Source of the DNA: Lautropia sp.
Lineage (GTDB): Bacteria; Pseudomonadota; Gammaproteobacteria; Burkholderiales; Burkholderiaceae_E
Length of the DNA stretch: 63,433 nt
Reading direction: 5' to 3'
NCBI GenBank assembly: GCA_030527825.1
Contig: JAUNAC010000005.1
Location: 1-63,433, forward strand
Positions 37,978-47,667 of the stretch are shown one piece after another. Every line of letters starts with the position of its first letter. Position 1 is the first letter of the stretch. A program made the translations under genes and the position numbers. A model generated the notes under the pieces. The model was not told the origin of the DNA, did no database searches, and was given only the letters and a program-made list of their open reading frames with translations.

Positions 37978-39072
37978 TCAACGTCTGCGGGGGTCCAGCG
38001 CATCCCGCAGGCCCTCTCCGATGAAAATCAGTAGCACCAGCGTCCCCACCAGCACACCAAAAGTAGTCAACGAGATCCACCAGGCTTGCAGATTGTTCTT
38101 GCCCTGCGACAGCAGCTCACCCAGGCTGGGCGTGGATGCGGAGACCCCCAGGCCCAGAAAGTCCAGGCTGGCCAACGCCACGATCGCCTCACTGATCTGG
38201 AAGGGCAGAAAGGCCAGCACCGGTGTCAGCGAATTTGGCAGGATATGACGCAGGATGATCGTGCGCCGGGGCAACCCAAGGGCACGGGCAGCCTGCACGA
38301 ACTCCAGCTGCCGGTTACGCAGGAACTCGGCCCTGACATAATCGGACAACCCCATCCAGCCAAACAGCGACAGGATGAACAGCAGCACGCCAACACCTGG
38401 CTCGAACAGTGATGCCAGAATCAGCAGCAGATACAGGTCAGGAATGGAAGACCAGACTTCGATCAGCCGCTGCACGGTCAGGTCTACCCGGCCAACAAAA
38501 AAGCCCTGCAACGCCCCCATCAGGATACCCAACAGGGTATTGATGGCGGTCAGCGCCAAACCAAACAGCACCGATAGGCGAAAGCCATACAGCAACCGGG
38601 CCAGAATGTCCCGGCCGTGATCGTCCGTACCCAGCAGATTGTTATGGGATGGCGCGCCAGGGTAAGGACTCGGATCGAAGTAGTTCACCGTGTTGAAGCT
38701 GAAACGGTTCAAGGGCCACACCGTCCAGTTACCGGCCTTCTCGAACTGCTTCTGGATGAAGGGATCGTGCCAGTCCGTCGATGCCTGGAAATCACCACCA
38801 AAGGTCGTTTCCGGATAGTCATGCCACAGTGGCACATACAGCTGCCCTTCATAGTAGGCCAGCAGCGGCCTGTCGTTGGAGAGCACGTTAGCCAGCAGCG
38901 ACAGGCAGAAAAACACCAGAAAGATCCGCAGACTGATGTAGCCCCGGCGATTGCGCCGGAAACGCTGCCACGCCATCCGGGCCGGTGAGGCCGGGCGCTG
39001 CACAGACACAGGTACTGATTCCTGGGAGGCCATTGTGGCCCGGGCCTGATGGGTATCCTGATTGGTATTCAT
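37978..39072 (-). CDS. yejE: peptide ABC transporter permease (YejE)
   Basis: Inner-membrane permease of 364 residues, DppC/OppC type. After a cytosolic N-terminal tail, a first span (about 50-65), then a long periplasmic segment (PLWHDYPETTFGGDFQ), the LLGTDDHGRDILARLL motif of the second subunit class, and the permease EAA-type loop QAARALGLPRRTIILRHILP. The long periplasmic insert is typical of YejE. Three bases separate its start from the yejB stop. Confidence 0.95.
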   Translation of the reverse strand: MNTNQDTHQARATMASQESVPVSVQRPASPARMAWQRFRRNRRGYISLRIFLVFFCLSLLANVLSNDRPLLAYYEGQLYVPLWHDYPETTFGGDFQASTDWHDPFIQKQFEKAGNWTVWPLNRFSFNTVNYFDPSPYPGAPSHNNLLGTDDHGRDILARLLYGFRLSVLFGLALTAINTLLGILMGALQGFFVGRVDLTVQRLIEVWSSIPDLYLLLILASLFEPGVGVLLFILSLFGWMGLSDYVRAEFLRNRQLEFVQAARALGLPRRTIILRHILPNSLTPVLAFLPFQISEAIVALASLDFLGLGVSASTPSLGELLSQGKNNLQAWWISLTTFGVLVGTLVLLIFIGEGLRDALDPRRR

Positions 39073-39075
39073 CTG

Positions 39076-40134
39076 CTATTTCCCCGATCCACTAAGCTTG
39101 ACCCGTGGATCCACCCAGATATAGGCAAGATCAGTCACCAGGCGCGTGAACAACCCGATCAGGGAAAACATGTAGAGCATCCCCAGCACAACGGGATAGT
39201 CACGCTTGAGTATGGCCTCATAGGACAGCAAACCCAGACCGTCCAGGGAAAATAGCGACTCAATCAGCAGCGAGCCGGTGAAAAATGCGCCAATAAAGGC
39301 TGACGGGAAGCCCGTCACCAGCGGAATCAGGGCATTTCGCAACACATGGCGGTACAGAATACGCCGTTCAGACAGGCCCTTGGCACGCGCAGTCACCACA
39401 TACTGACGCCGGATTTCTTCCAACATCACGTTTTTGGTCAGCAGTGTCGTGACGGCAAAACTGCCCGCGACCATACAGGTCAGCGGCAGAACCAGATGCC
39501 AGAGATAATCCTTCACCTTGCCAAACAGGCTGAGGGACTCCCAGTCATCCGAGGTCAGCCCGCGAACCGGAAACCAGGACAGGAATGTTCCCCCTCCCAA
39601 CAACATCATCAACACCACACCCAGTACAAATCCGGGAATGGCATATCCGAGCAGGATGGCTGTTGTCGTCCAGAGGTCGAATCGAGTGCCTTCCCGGACA
39701 GCCTTTGCGATCCCCAGCGGAATCGAAACCAGATAGACAATAAAAAAGCTCCATAGCCCCAGACTGATGGAGACGGGCAGCTTCTGCACGATGAGCCCCC
39801 AGACCGACTGCTGGTATTGAAAGCTCTCGCCAAGATCAAAGCGCAGATAATGCTTGATCATGTCGAAAAAGCGTGTGGTCACCGGTTTGTCAAACCCGTA
39901 AAGCGCCTTGATTTCATTCAGCTGTTCAGCGTCCAGACCGGCTCCGCCCCGATAGCCCGGCACCTTGCCTGCCGACATGGCACCGCCGCCGACGGCATGA
40001 CTGCCTCGCAGCTGCTGCATCACCTGTTCCACAGGCCCACCGGGCACAAACTGGATAATGACAAAACTGACCAGCAGAATGCCGAACATGGTCGGCACCA
40101 TCAGCGCCAGCCGACGCAAGACATAACTCAGCAT
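39076..40134 (-). CDS. yejB: peptide ABC transporter permease (YejB)
   Basis: Inner-membrane permease of 352 residues, DppB/OppB type. It starts MLSYVLRRLALMVPTMFGI with the first span, has the family's periplasmic loop with FVPGGPVEQVM, six predicted spans, and the EAA-type loop VTARAKGLSERRILYRHVLR. Its ATG lies inside the last codons of yejA (ctATGcTGA, seven-base overlap) behind AGGGGAG, so translation is coupled. Confidence 0.95.
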   Translation of the reverse strand: MLSYVLRRLALMVPTMFGILLVSFVIIQFVPGGPVEQVMQQLRGSHAVGGGAMSAGKVPGYRGGAGLDAEQLNEIKALYGFDKPVTTRFFDMIKHYLRFDLGESFQYQQSVWGLIVQKLPVSISLGLWSFFIVYLVSIPLGIAKAVREGTRFDLWTTTAILLGYAIPGFVLGVVLMMLLGGGTFLSWFPVRGLTSDDWESLSLFGKVKDYLWHLVLPLTCMVAGSFAVTTLLTKNVMLEEIRRQYVVTARAKGLSERRILYRHVLRNALIPLVTGFPSAFIGAFFTGSLLIESLFSLDGLGLLSYEAILKRDYPVVLGMLYMFSLIGLFTRLVTDLAYIWVDPRVKLSGSGK

Positions 40135-42104
40135 AGCTCTCCCCTACCTATCGTTTTTTGTTCATGGAGATCAGCGCCCACCGGATTCATGCTGACATCC
40201 ACACCGTTGTCCGCTCCATACCCGGACAATGCGGATTGATCTGGCACCGGCACCGGGCGGGCGCTGGGGTCATACCACCAGGTCTGCAGCGCCCAGACCA
40301 ACGGATCATAAATAAGTGGCAGCACGGCGGGATAGCGCAGGTGATAATTAAACACTATGTTGTACGTAAGGCTCTGGAATTGAGGCACCACATACCACTT
40401 GTGACGCAGCACCCGGTCCAGGGACCGCACCGCCACCTGCAGCTCGTCTCTCGTTCTCACCTGGAGAATGCGCTCAACGATTTCATCAATCACCGGATCA
40501 GCAATGCCAGGATAATTGATCGAGGCTTCGACATTGGCATTTTCCGAATTCAGAATGCTGCGCAGTTCACTGCCTGGGGTATTGCCGGTCAAGAAAACAA
40601 ATGTCGTGGCATCAAAATCAAAGGTATCTATCCGTTTCTGATAAAGGGCCGGATCAAGCGAGCGCTGCGACACCGAAACACCCAGCAGTTTCAGGTTGTG
40701 GATCCAGGGCGCCGCCAGCAGCTCATATCCGTTCATTTCCACGATTTCGATATGAAATGCCTCTCCGTCCTTGTTGCGCAGCACGCCATCGGACCCCACG
40801 TACCAGCCGGCCTCCTCGAACAGCTGTCGTGCCGACCGAAGATTCTGTCGCATCGCCGCAGGCGTATCCATGGGAGGCAAGTCCTGCAGCGGACCAAAGA
40901 CGACCGGATCGGGCTTTGCGGACAGACTCTTCAAAAAGCGGATTTCCTCAGCTTCCGGCGAGCCACTGGCTTCCATGGTGCTGTTGGAAAAATAACTGTT
41001 TACCCGGGAATACATGCCCTGATAATAATGGCGTTTTGCCCAGTCAAAATCGAAGGCCAGCGCCAACGCATGACGAACCCGAACATCCTGGAACTGTTTC
41101 CGGCGGGTATTCAGTGCATAGCCCTGCATACCCGTCATGTTTGAATGCGGAAATCTGCGTTTGACAAGCTCGCCACTGCGATAACGGCGCCCCACATGCC
41201 TGTGCAGCCAGTTTCCGGAGCTGAGCTCATTTACCCAGTCAAAATCACCGGCTTTTAATGATTCCAGCATGGCTGCATCATCACGGAAATATTTGAACAC
41301 TAGGCGATTGAAATTGTACATACCCCGTCGCACTGGCAGACCGTCAGCCCAATAGTCTTTTCGTCGACGGAATATGATGTGTTTGCCAATGTGCATATGC
41401 TCAAGCATATAGGGGCCACTGACAATCGGCGGATCATGCGACAGCTTGTCAAACGGCTTGCCCTGGCCCCAGCGACGAGAAAATATGGGTAAATCGCTGG
41501 CCAATGTCAGATGTATTTCCGGGTTGGTCCGCTTGAAGCGAAAGCGTATGGTACGGTCGCCCAGCACTTCCACACGATCGACATCACCATAATATTGACG
41601 ATAGTACGGATTCGCCTTGGGTCCGGTGAGCGTCTCGAACGAATGCCGTACATCCTCAGCCAGAACCGGATCCCCGTTGTTGAAACGGGCCTCTTCCCGA
41701 ATCTGAAACGTTACCGACAGCCGATCCGGAGCCAGCTCCATATCCTTGGCCAGCAATCCGTATACGGAAAATGGCTCATCCAGACTCATTACCCCGAGCG
41801 ACTCCACCATCAGTATGGGCAGCTCGCGGGGCGAGACACCACGCAAGATATACGGGTTCAGGGAGTCGAAGGTGTCGACCGTGCCAATCCGCAGATTTCC
41901 ACCCCTGGGGGCATCGGGATTCACATAATCAAAATGCTCGAACGATGCCGGATAGCGCGGTTCCGCCCCCCAGGCCATGCCATGCTCTGCCCGTGCTTCC
42001 TGGGCCGGCCAGCCCGCCAGACCGGCCGCTCCAAGCACCAGCCCCGACTGCAGGCAGCCACGCCGCATCGCAGAAAACGGCAGGATCATGTTGTCCGTTG
42101 CCAC
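40128..42104 (-). CDS. yejA: peptide ABC transporter substrate-binding protein (YejA-like)
   Basis: Periplasmic family-5 binding protein of 658 residues, first gene of yejABEF. Key regions are FDYVNPDAPRGGNLRIGTVD, SLNPYILRGVSP and DPVLAEDVRHSFETL. I chose a GTG start at 42104 because AAGGAG sits just upstream; the ATG at 42209 has no ribosome site and would add an unrelated tail. The N-terminus then reads MILPFSAMRRGCLQSGLVLG with RR ahead of a hydrophobic run and a likely cut after ARA, compatible with a Tat signal. In enterobacteria Yej imports peptides such as microcin C; the substrate here is not shown by sequence. Confidence 0.92.
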   Translation of the reverse strand: MATDNMILPFSAMRRGCLQSGLVLGAAGLAGWPAQEARAEHGMAWGAEPRYPASFEHFDYVNPDAPRGGNLRIGTVDTFDSLNPYILRGVSPRELPILMVESLGVMSLDEPFSVYGLLAKDMELAPDRLSVTFQIREEARFNNGDPVLAEDVRHSFETLTGPKANPYYRQYYGDVDRVEVLGDRTIRFRFKRTNPEIHLTLASDLPIFSRRWGQGKPFDKLSHDPPIVSGPYMLEHMHIGKHIIFRRRKDYWADGLPVRRGMYNFNRLVFKYFRDDAAMLESLKAGDFDWVNELSSGNWLHRHVGRRYRSGELVKRRFPHSNMTGMQGYALNTRRKQFQDVRVRHALALAFDFDWAKRHYYQGMYSRVNSYFSNSTMEASGSPEAEEIRFLKSLSAKPDPVVFGPLQDLPPMDTPAAMRQNLRSARQLFEEAGWYVGSDGVLRNKDGEAFHIEIVEMNGYELLAAPWIHNLKLLGVSVSQRSLDPALYQKRIDTFDFDATTFVFLTGNTPGSELRSILNSENANVEASINYPGIADPVIDEIVERILQVRTRDELQVAVRSLDRVLRHKWYVVPQFQSLTYNIVFNYHLRYPAVLPLIYDPLVWALQTWWYDPSARPVPVPDQSALSGYGADNGVDVSMNPVGADLHEQKTIGRGELC

Positions 42105-42265
42105 CTTGTCTCCTTCCGTCCCGCCTGGTGCCTCGCCTGGCTGGCCGGTTGCCCAATAATCATCTGCTCTCACTTGTTTTCGCCATGACGTAAAAAATAT
42201 ATTCAGCATTGTAGGATGATCAGCTCATGCGACAATGCCCCCGTCAAACCTCCACGGGGAAACAT

Positions 42266-43060
42266 ATGAACACGGGTTTTCTGGCAGGCAAGCGCATTCT
42301 CATCCTTGGCCTGCTTTCCAACCGCTCGATTGCCTACGGCATTGCCAAACAGTGCCGGGCACAGGGCGCCGAACTGGCGTTCACATACCAGAACGACCGC
42401 TTCAAGGATCGCATCACTGAGCTTGCGGCGGAATTCGGCTCTTCCCTAATCTTTCCCTGCGATGTCGCCGAAGACGAACAGATTGACAACCTGATGACCC
42501 AGCTCGGCCAACACTGGCATGACGGTTTCGACGGCCTGGTACATGCCATTGCCTATGCGCCCCGCGAAGCCATTGCCGGTGACTTCCTGGAAGGTTGCAC
42601 CCGTGAAAATTTTCGGATGGCTCACGATATTTCGGCTTACAGTCTGGTCGCTCTGGCCCGGGCTGCCCTGCCACTGATGCAGGGCCGCCGTGGTGCACTT
42701 GTCACCCTCAGCTATCTCGGCGCCGTGCGTGCTGTACCGAACTACAACACCATGGGCGTAGCCAAGGCTGCGCTGGAGGCCAATGTCCGCTACCTGGCCC
42801 GTTCACTCGGCCCGAAGGGCATCCGCGCCAACGGCATTTCCGCCGGCCCGATCAAAACGCTCGCTGCCGCTGGCATCAAGGGCTTCTCCAGCATCCTGTC
42901 GGCGGTCGAGGCCGCCGCCCCGCTGCACCGCAACGTCACCATCGAGGAAGTCGGCAATGCGGCCGCCTTCCTGCTCTCTGACCTGGCCTCGGGCATCACC
43001 GGCGAAATCACCTACGTGGATGCTGGCTACTCGACGGCGCTGGGCGGCGTGGACGCCTGA
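42266..43060 (+). CDS. fabI: enoyl-[acyl-carrier-protein] reductase (NADH)
   Basis: Reduces enoyl-ACP in the last step of fatty acid elongation. The 264-residue SDR has the FabI cofactor loop [15 protein letters not shown] and catalytic residues Y150, Y160 and K167 (E. coli 146, 156, 163 shifted by four) in [19 protein letters not shown]. The C-terminal [17 protein letters not shown] is also canonical. ATG at 42266 follows a GGGGA; an upstream start is in frame but not conserved. Divergent from yejA with a 161-base gap that should carry both promoters; the yej-fabI neighbourhood is common in Burkholderiales. Confidence 0.96.
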   Translation: MNTGFLAGKRILILGLLSNRSIAYGIAKQCRAQGAELAFTYQNDRFKDRITELAAEFGSSLIFPCDVAEDEQIDNLMTQLGQHWHDGFDGLVHAIAYAPREAIAGDFLEGCTRENFRMAHDISAYSLVALARAALPLMQGRRGALVTLSYLGAVRAVPNYNTMGVAKAALEANVRYLARSLGPKGIRANGISAGPIKTLAAAGIKGFSSILSAVEAAAPLHRNVTIEEVGNAAAFLLSDLASGITGEITYVDAGYSTALGGVDA

Positions 43061-43222
43061 CTGGCCTTGCCGGCCCAGTCGCACCTCCGGCGCCAGCTTC
43101 CTGCGAACCATCCGCGTGCGGGGCATGTCGGGCAGGGTTTTCCCTGATATGCTCCGGGGTGCCCTGTCGAGAATGCGTCCCAATCCCTATCATGGAGCGA
43201 TCTCGTTCCAACTGGATGTCCG

Positions 43223-44284
43223 ATGAGCACGATGCATGGTGAATATAAGGTTCCCGGTGGCAAGTTGGTAGTGGTGGATCTGCAGGTTAGCGGTGGTCGA
43301 CTGGCTCAGGTACAAGTCGCCGGCGACTTCTTCCTGGAACCGGACGAGGCACTGGACGCAATCTGCGGTGCGCTCGAAGGACAGCCGGCCGATGCCGACG
43401 CCACACGACTGGCAGACGCCATCCGCGCCGCACTGCCGGAAGGCAGCATGCTCTTCGGCTTCAGCCCTGAAGCCGTCGCCATCGCAGTCCGCCGTGCCCT
43501 GGGCCTGGCCAGCACCTGGCGCGACCATGAATGGCAGATCGTCCATGAACCTGCCGTCTCGCCAGCCATGCATGCAGCTCTGGACGAAGTGCTGAGCCTG
43601 GAGGTCGCAGCCGGCCGCCGGCCGCCGACGCTGCGCATCTGGGAATGGGACACCACGGCCGTGGTGCTGGGCATCTTCCAGTCACTGCGCAACGAGGTGG
43701 ATCTGGAGGCCGCCCTGCGCCTCGACGTCACGCTGGTGCGCCGCATCACCGGTGGCGGCGCCATGTTCATCGAGGCGGGCGGAATCATCACCTATTCCCT
43801 CTATGCCCCCGGACAACTGGTGGCGGACATGAGCATCGCCGACTCCTATGCCTTCCTGGACGACTGGGTGCTCAAGGCCCTGCGCTCACTGGGCGTGGAG
43901 GCGTTCTACAAACCGCTCAACGACATCAGCAGCACCCATGGCAAGATCGGTGGCGCCGCACAGAAGCGCTTCAACGGTGGCCAGACCGTCCTGCATCACG
44001 TCACCATGTCCTACGACATGGACACCTCCCGGATGACGCAGGTGCTGCGCATCGGCCGCGAGAAGCTGAGCGACAAGGGCGTGACCAGTGCTGCCAAGCG
44101 TGTCGACCCGCTGCGCAGCCAGACCGGCCTGCCCCGCGAGGCGATCATCGAACGCATGAAGGAAACCTTCGTACAGCTGCACGGTGGCCAGCCCGGCAGA
44201 ATCACCGATGCAGAAATGGCCGCTGCCCGGCGACTGGCCGAGACCAAGTTCGGCACCCAGGCATGGCTCGAACGGCTGCCCTGA
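43223..44284 (+). CDS. lipoate-protein ligase with N-terminal accessory domain
   Basis: Attaches lipoate (or octanoate) to lipoyl domains. The 353-residue protein places the accessory-type domain first (MHGEYKVPGGKLVVVDL to about residue 90) and the LplA/BPL catalytic domain second (100-353) with RRITGGGAMF at 173-182 and the lysine motif KIGGAAQKR at 241-249; E. coli LplA has the reverse order. ATG at 43223; the ATG three codons later (43232) is equally likely. Codons look richer in G+C at third positions than those of nearby genes, and the N-terminal sequence resembles actinobacterial ligases, which suggests transfer. A substrate role beyond lipoylation cannot be read from sequence. Confidence 0.85.
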   Translation: MSTMHGEYKVPGGKLVVVDLQVSGGRLAQVQVAGDFFLEPDEALDAICGALEGQPADADATRLADAIRAALPEGSMLFGFSPEAVAIAVRRALGLASTWRDHEWQIVHEPAVSPAMHAALDEVLSLEVAAGRRPPTLRIWEWDTTAVVLGIFQSLRNEVDLEAALRLDVTLVRRITGGGAMFIEAGGIITYSLYAPGQLVADMSIADSYAFLDDWVLKALRSLGVEAFYKPLNDISSTHGKIGGAAQKRFNGGQTVLHHVTMSYDMDTSRMTQVLRIGREKLSDKGVTSAAKRVDPLRSQTGLPREAIIERMKETFVQLHGGQPGRITDAEMAAARRLAETKFGTQAWLERLP

Positions 44285-44461
44285 GCGCCTGAGTGAGCCG
44301 GCCGGCGGGTCAGCTGACAGCCGCCTGCACCGCCACTTTGACAGGAGGCGGATGACGCCGCCGCTCTCGCCCGTCCTGCAGGCCCGCATCCATGCGGGCG
44401 ACAGCGTGAGGAAAGCCATGCTAGACGCTGGCGACCAGGAGCGATCGCCAGCCAGGCCCGA

Positions 44462-44785
44462 TCAGCGGGCTGCGGAGCGACGCGACAGCCAGCTGCCCAG
44501 CCAGGAACGCTCGGCCCGGGCGATGGACTCGCGCTGGACGTGCGCCGGCAGGCGGTTGAGCAGGAAGGGGATGCCAATCAGCAGGAGCGCCAGATCATCG
44601 ACCCAGCCAAACAGCAGCGCAAAATCGGGGATGACATCCACGGGTGAGAACAGGTAGATGGCCATGGCCACCGTCGCCAGGCGGATCGACCAGGGCGTGT
44701 CCGGATTGCGCAGGGCATACCAGAGCACGACGGCCTCGCGGCCGGTGGCGCGGAACAGGCGACGAATTCTCAGCAACCAGAACAT
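44462..44785 (-). CDS. DUF1232 (YkvA-like) membrane protein
   Basis: 107-residue protein with the DUF1232 core LFSPVDVIPDFALLFGWVDDLALL in a hydrophobic region (about 40-75), flanked by basic N-terminal and C-terminal segments. The family is small, membrane-associated and of unknown function. Codirectional with, but 159 bases from, gspF; no obvious link to secretion. Convergent with the lipoate ligase, leaving a 177-base gap that holds nothing I recognise. Confidence 0.8.
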   Translation of the reverse strand: MFWLLRIRRLFRATGREAVVLWYALRNPDTPWSIRLATVAMAIYLFSPVDVIPDFALLFGWVDDLALLLIGIPFLLNRLPAHVQRESIARAERSWLGSWLSRRSAAR

Positions 44786-44864
44786 TCGGGTCTTCTCCCT
44801 GAAGGGGGCGCCTTCACTGCCGGAAGGTCTGCCCAGGCATGGATAGCGGGTCAGCCAGCCCCGG

Positions 44865-44918
44865 TCACTCGAGCGGCTGGCTGATCTCGATGCTCGGCAG
44901 CACCGCCTGCATGATCAT
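44865..44918 (-). pseudogene. relic of a second gspF 3' end
   Basis: Minus-strand frame from 44918 to the TGA at 44865-44867 reads MIMQAVLPSIEISQPLE, close to the real GspF C-terminus MIVLAVLLPIIEINQLVH. Aligned over 54 bases with one three-base gap, about 43 match. It begins about 26 bases beyond the true gspF stop. Either a partial duplication of the gene tail or the last trace of a paralogous GspF/PilC gene. Confidence 0.6.
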
Positions 44919-44943
44919 GGGGCCAACAGAACGACTTATCAAG

Positions 44944-46152
44944 TCAATGCACCAGCTGGTTGATCTCGATGATCGGCAGCAGCACGGCCAGCACAATCAT
45001 GAGCACGATGCCGCCGGTGACCAGGATCAGGATCGGCTCCAGCAGCGTGGTCATGGTCAGGGTCTTGCGCTCCACTTCCTGCGACAGGGTCTCGGCGGCA
45101 CGCTCCAGCATCTGCGGCAGCTCACCGGTGGCCTCGCCACTGGCCGTCATGTGGATCAGCAGCGGTGGCAGGGTCTTGCCCGCCCCCAGGGCGCGGGCCA
45201 GCGGCGCCCCTTCGCGCACTCGGCCCAGCGCCTCACGCACCTCGGCCTTCATCGCCATGTTGTTGAGCGTGTCGGCACCGGCCTCAAGCGCCCGGATCAG
45301 CGGCACACCGCTGGCGGTGAGAATGGCCAATGTGGAGGCAAAGCGGGCCGCATTGATGCCCCGGATGAGCCGGCCGAACATCGGCATGTTCAGCAGCTTG
45401 GCATGGAACGACAACCGCGCAGTCGGCGCCTTCATCGAATAATGGAAGGCTGCATAAGCACCTGCCAGACCCAGCAGCACCAGCCAGCCCCAGTGGCGGA
45501 TGAAGTCCGATGTCCGGATCAGCACCAGCGTGAGTGTGGGCAGGTTCTGGCGGGTCTGGTTGAACACCTGCACCACCTGCGGCACCACATAGGTCAGCAA
45601 CGCGATGATCACCGCCACGGCCACCACCGCGACAATGATCGGATATGTGAAAGCCATCTTCACCTTGCTGACGAGCTGCGTGCGGTTTTCCACATAGGCA
45701 GCCAGGCGCGACATGACCTGCGCCAGATCCCCGGACTGCTCGCCGGCACTGATCAGCGCACGATAGGTATCCGGAAAATCCCGCGGGAACTTGGCCATGG
45801 CCGCCGTCAGTGTCTGACCGCTGACCACATCACTGCGCACCGCGGCAAAGCGTTCGCGCACGCGGACAGACTCGGCCTGCTCGACCACTGCGTTGAGGGC
45901 GCGTTCCAGCGGCAGGCGTGCCGTCAACAGGCTGGAGAGCTGGCGGGTGCAAAGTGCCAGGTCGGCATCCTTGAGGCGGCCGCCGATATTGATGTGACCA
46001 GCGTTCTGCTCGGCCGACAGGGCCACCACTTCGATCGGCGTCTGACCCCGCTCGCGGATGATGGCCCGCGCCTGGCGGCTGGAATCGGCATCGACGATGC
46101 CACGGTGCAGAACGCCGGCGGCATCGGCCGCCTGGAAACGATAGGCTGGCAT
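44944..46152 (-). CDS. gspF: type II secretion inner-membrane platform protein GspF
   Basis: 402-residue polytopic platform protein that contacts the GspE ATPase. N-terminus MPAYRFQAADAAGVLHRGIV and two T2SSF repeats (about 70-190 and 270-395), each with hydrophobic spans, e.g. YPIIVAVVAVAVIIALLTYV and PILILVTGGIVLMIVLAVLL, and the conserved GEQSGDLAQVM and GEATGELPQML. Last gene of the gsp run, 51 bases after gspE. A short relic of its 3' end is found just beyond its stop. Confidence 0.95.
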   Translation of the reverse strand: MPAYRFQAADAAGVLHRGIVDADSSRQARAIIRERGQTPIEVVALSAEQNAGHINIGGRLKDADLALCTRQLSSLLTARLPLERALNAVVEQAESVRVRERFAAVRSDVVSGQTLTAAMAKFPRDFPDTYRALISAGEQSGDLAQVMSRLAAYVENRTQLVSKVKMAFTYPIIVAVVAVAVIIALLTYVVPQVVQVFNQTRQNLPTLTLVLIRTSDFIRHWGWLVLLGLAGAYAAFHYSMKAPTARLSFHAKLLNMPMFGRLIRGINAARFASTLAILTASGVPLIRALEAGADTLNNMAMKAEVREALGRVREGAPLARALGAGKTLPPLLIHMTASGEATGELPQMLERAAETLSQEVERKTLTMTTLLEPILILVTGGIVLMIVLAVLLPIIEINQLVH

Positions 46153-46203
46153 GTGGTCTGTCAGTGAAAAGTATAGGCGGAAGTCATCGTCGGGCGGGCG
46201 ATA

Positions 46204-47643
46204 TCAGTCCCGGGTGGCACGCACGACCTCATCCTGCGAGGTGATGCCCGTATCGATCCAGCGCTGGCCATCCTCCCGCATCGAGCGAAAGCCATTGGCC
46301 CGGGCGGCAGCGCGCAGTTCCCCCTCACCCGCACTCCGGTGGATCAGGCCGCGCATCGCATCATCGACCGTGACAATTTCGTAAATGCCGGTACGGCCCA
46401 GAAAACCCGTACGGTTGCAGGTCAGGCAGCCTACCGGCCGCCACTTGCCCGTCACGGGATCCTCGGCGCGGCAATTGGGACAGAGCTTCCGCACCAGGCG
46501 CTGCGCCATGATGCCAATCAGGCTTGAGGACAGCAGGAACGGCTCGATGCCCATATCAATCAGCCGGGTGACCGCCGAGACCGAATCATTGGTGTGCAGT
46601 GTGGCCAGTACCAGGTGACCTGTCAGCGACGCCTGCACGGCGATCTGGGCCGTCTCCACATCACGGATCTCGCCGATCATCACCACGTCCGGATCCTGGC
46701 GCAGAATGGAGCGCAGCGCCTTGGCAAAGGTCATGTCAATTCGCGCGTTGACCTGAGTCTGCCCCACCCCGTCAAGATCGTACTCGATCGGATCCTCCAC
46801 CGTCAGAATGTTGGTGCTCTTGGCGTCAAGCCGGGAGAGCGCAGCGTACAGCGTGGTGGTCTTTCCCGAGCCCGTCGGGCCGGTCACCAGCACGATGCCG
46901 TGCGGCTGTGCAATCAGGCCATCAAAGCGGCGCAACAGATCGGGGCTCATGCCCAGCCGGGCCAGATCCAGTCGGCCGGCTTCCTTGTCGAGCAGACGCA
47001 GCACCGCACGCTCGCCATGGCCGGTTGGCAGTGTGGAGACCCGCACGTCCATCGGCTTGCCACCAATGCGCAGCGTGATCCGGCCATCCTGTGGCAGGCG
47101 CTTCTCGGCAATGTCCAGGCTCGCCATGATCTTGATCCGCGACACCAGCGCCGCATGCAGCTCCCGTCGGGGGCGCACCACGTCGCGCAGTGTGCCGTCC
47201 ACCCGGAAGCGCACCATCGAATAGGTTTCAAAGGGTTCGATGTGAATATCGGACGCGTTGTCGCGCGCGGCCTGGGTCAGCAGCGCGTTGATCATCCGGA
47301 TGATCGGGGCATCGTCCTCGGACTCAAGCAGGTCTTCCACCTTGGGCAGATCCTGCATCAACCGCGACAGGTCGATGTCGCCGCCCACCTCGTCCACCAC
47401 CGAGGCAGCCGACCCTTCCTGCTGCGAATAGGCGCGGGAAATGGCACTGCTCAGCTCATCAGCCGGCTTGACCACAGGCACCAGCCGGTATTTCAGCGAA
47501 CGTGACAACTCCGCCAGTGCCGTGGGCGGGGTGTTGGCGCCGACCCAGACTTCCAGCGCATCATCACTCAGCGCCGACACCAGGATCTGATGGGCACGGG
47601 CAAAACCATAGGGCACGTAACGCGCGGGGGAAACCGAAGCCAT
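46204..47643 (-). CDS. gspE: type II secretion ATPase GspE
   Basis: Hexameric cytoplasmic ATPase driving pseudopilus assembly. The 479-residue protein has an N-terminal domain (1-90), Walker A GPTGSGKT at 255-262, the Asp box SDIHIEPFE at 131-139, the His box LVLATLHTNDS, the Walker B-type VVMIGEIRD, and the tetracysteine zinc motif CPNC...CLTC at about 395-416. All ATPase residues look intact. Between gspD and gspF. Confidence 0.96.
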   Translation of the reverse strand: MASVSPARYVPYGFARAHQILVSALSDDALEVWVGANTPPTALAELSRSLKYRLVPVVKPADELSSAISRAYSQQEGSAASVVDEVGGDIDLSRLMQDLPKVEDLLESEDDAPIIRMINALLTQAARDNASDIHIEPFETYSMVRFRVDGTLRDVVRPRRELHAALVSRIKIMASLDIAEKRLPQDGRITLRIGGKPMDVRVSTLPTGHGERAVLRLLDKEAGRLDLARLGMSPDLLRRFDGLIAQPHGIVLVTGPTGSGKTTTLYAALSRLDAKSTNILTVEDPIEYDLDGVGQTQVNARIDMTFAKALRSILRQDPDVVMIGEIRDVETAQIAVQASLTGHLVLATLHTNDSVSAVTRLIDMGIEPFLLSSSLIGIMAQRLVRKLCPNCRAEDPVTGKWRPVGCLTCNRTGFLGRTGIYEIVTVDDAMRGLIHRSAGEGELRAAARANGFRSMREDGQRWIDTGITSQDEVVRATRD

Positions 47644-47667
47644 TCGTAGTGTCGCCTGCTTTGCGGA

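Noticed and set aside
44839-46167. 442-codon plus-strand frame, His/Gln-rich
   Set aside because: Antisense shadow of gspF. The His/Gln richness is what a GspF-type codon pattern gives when read in reverse.
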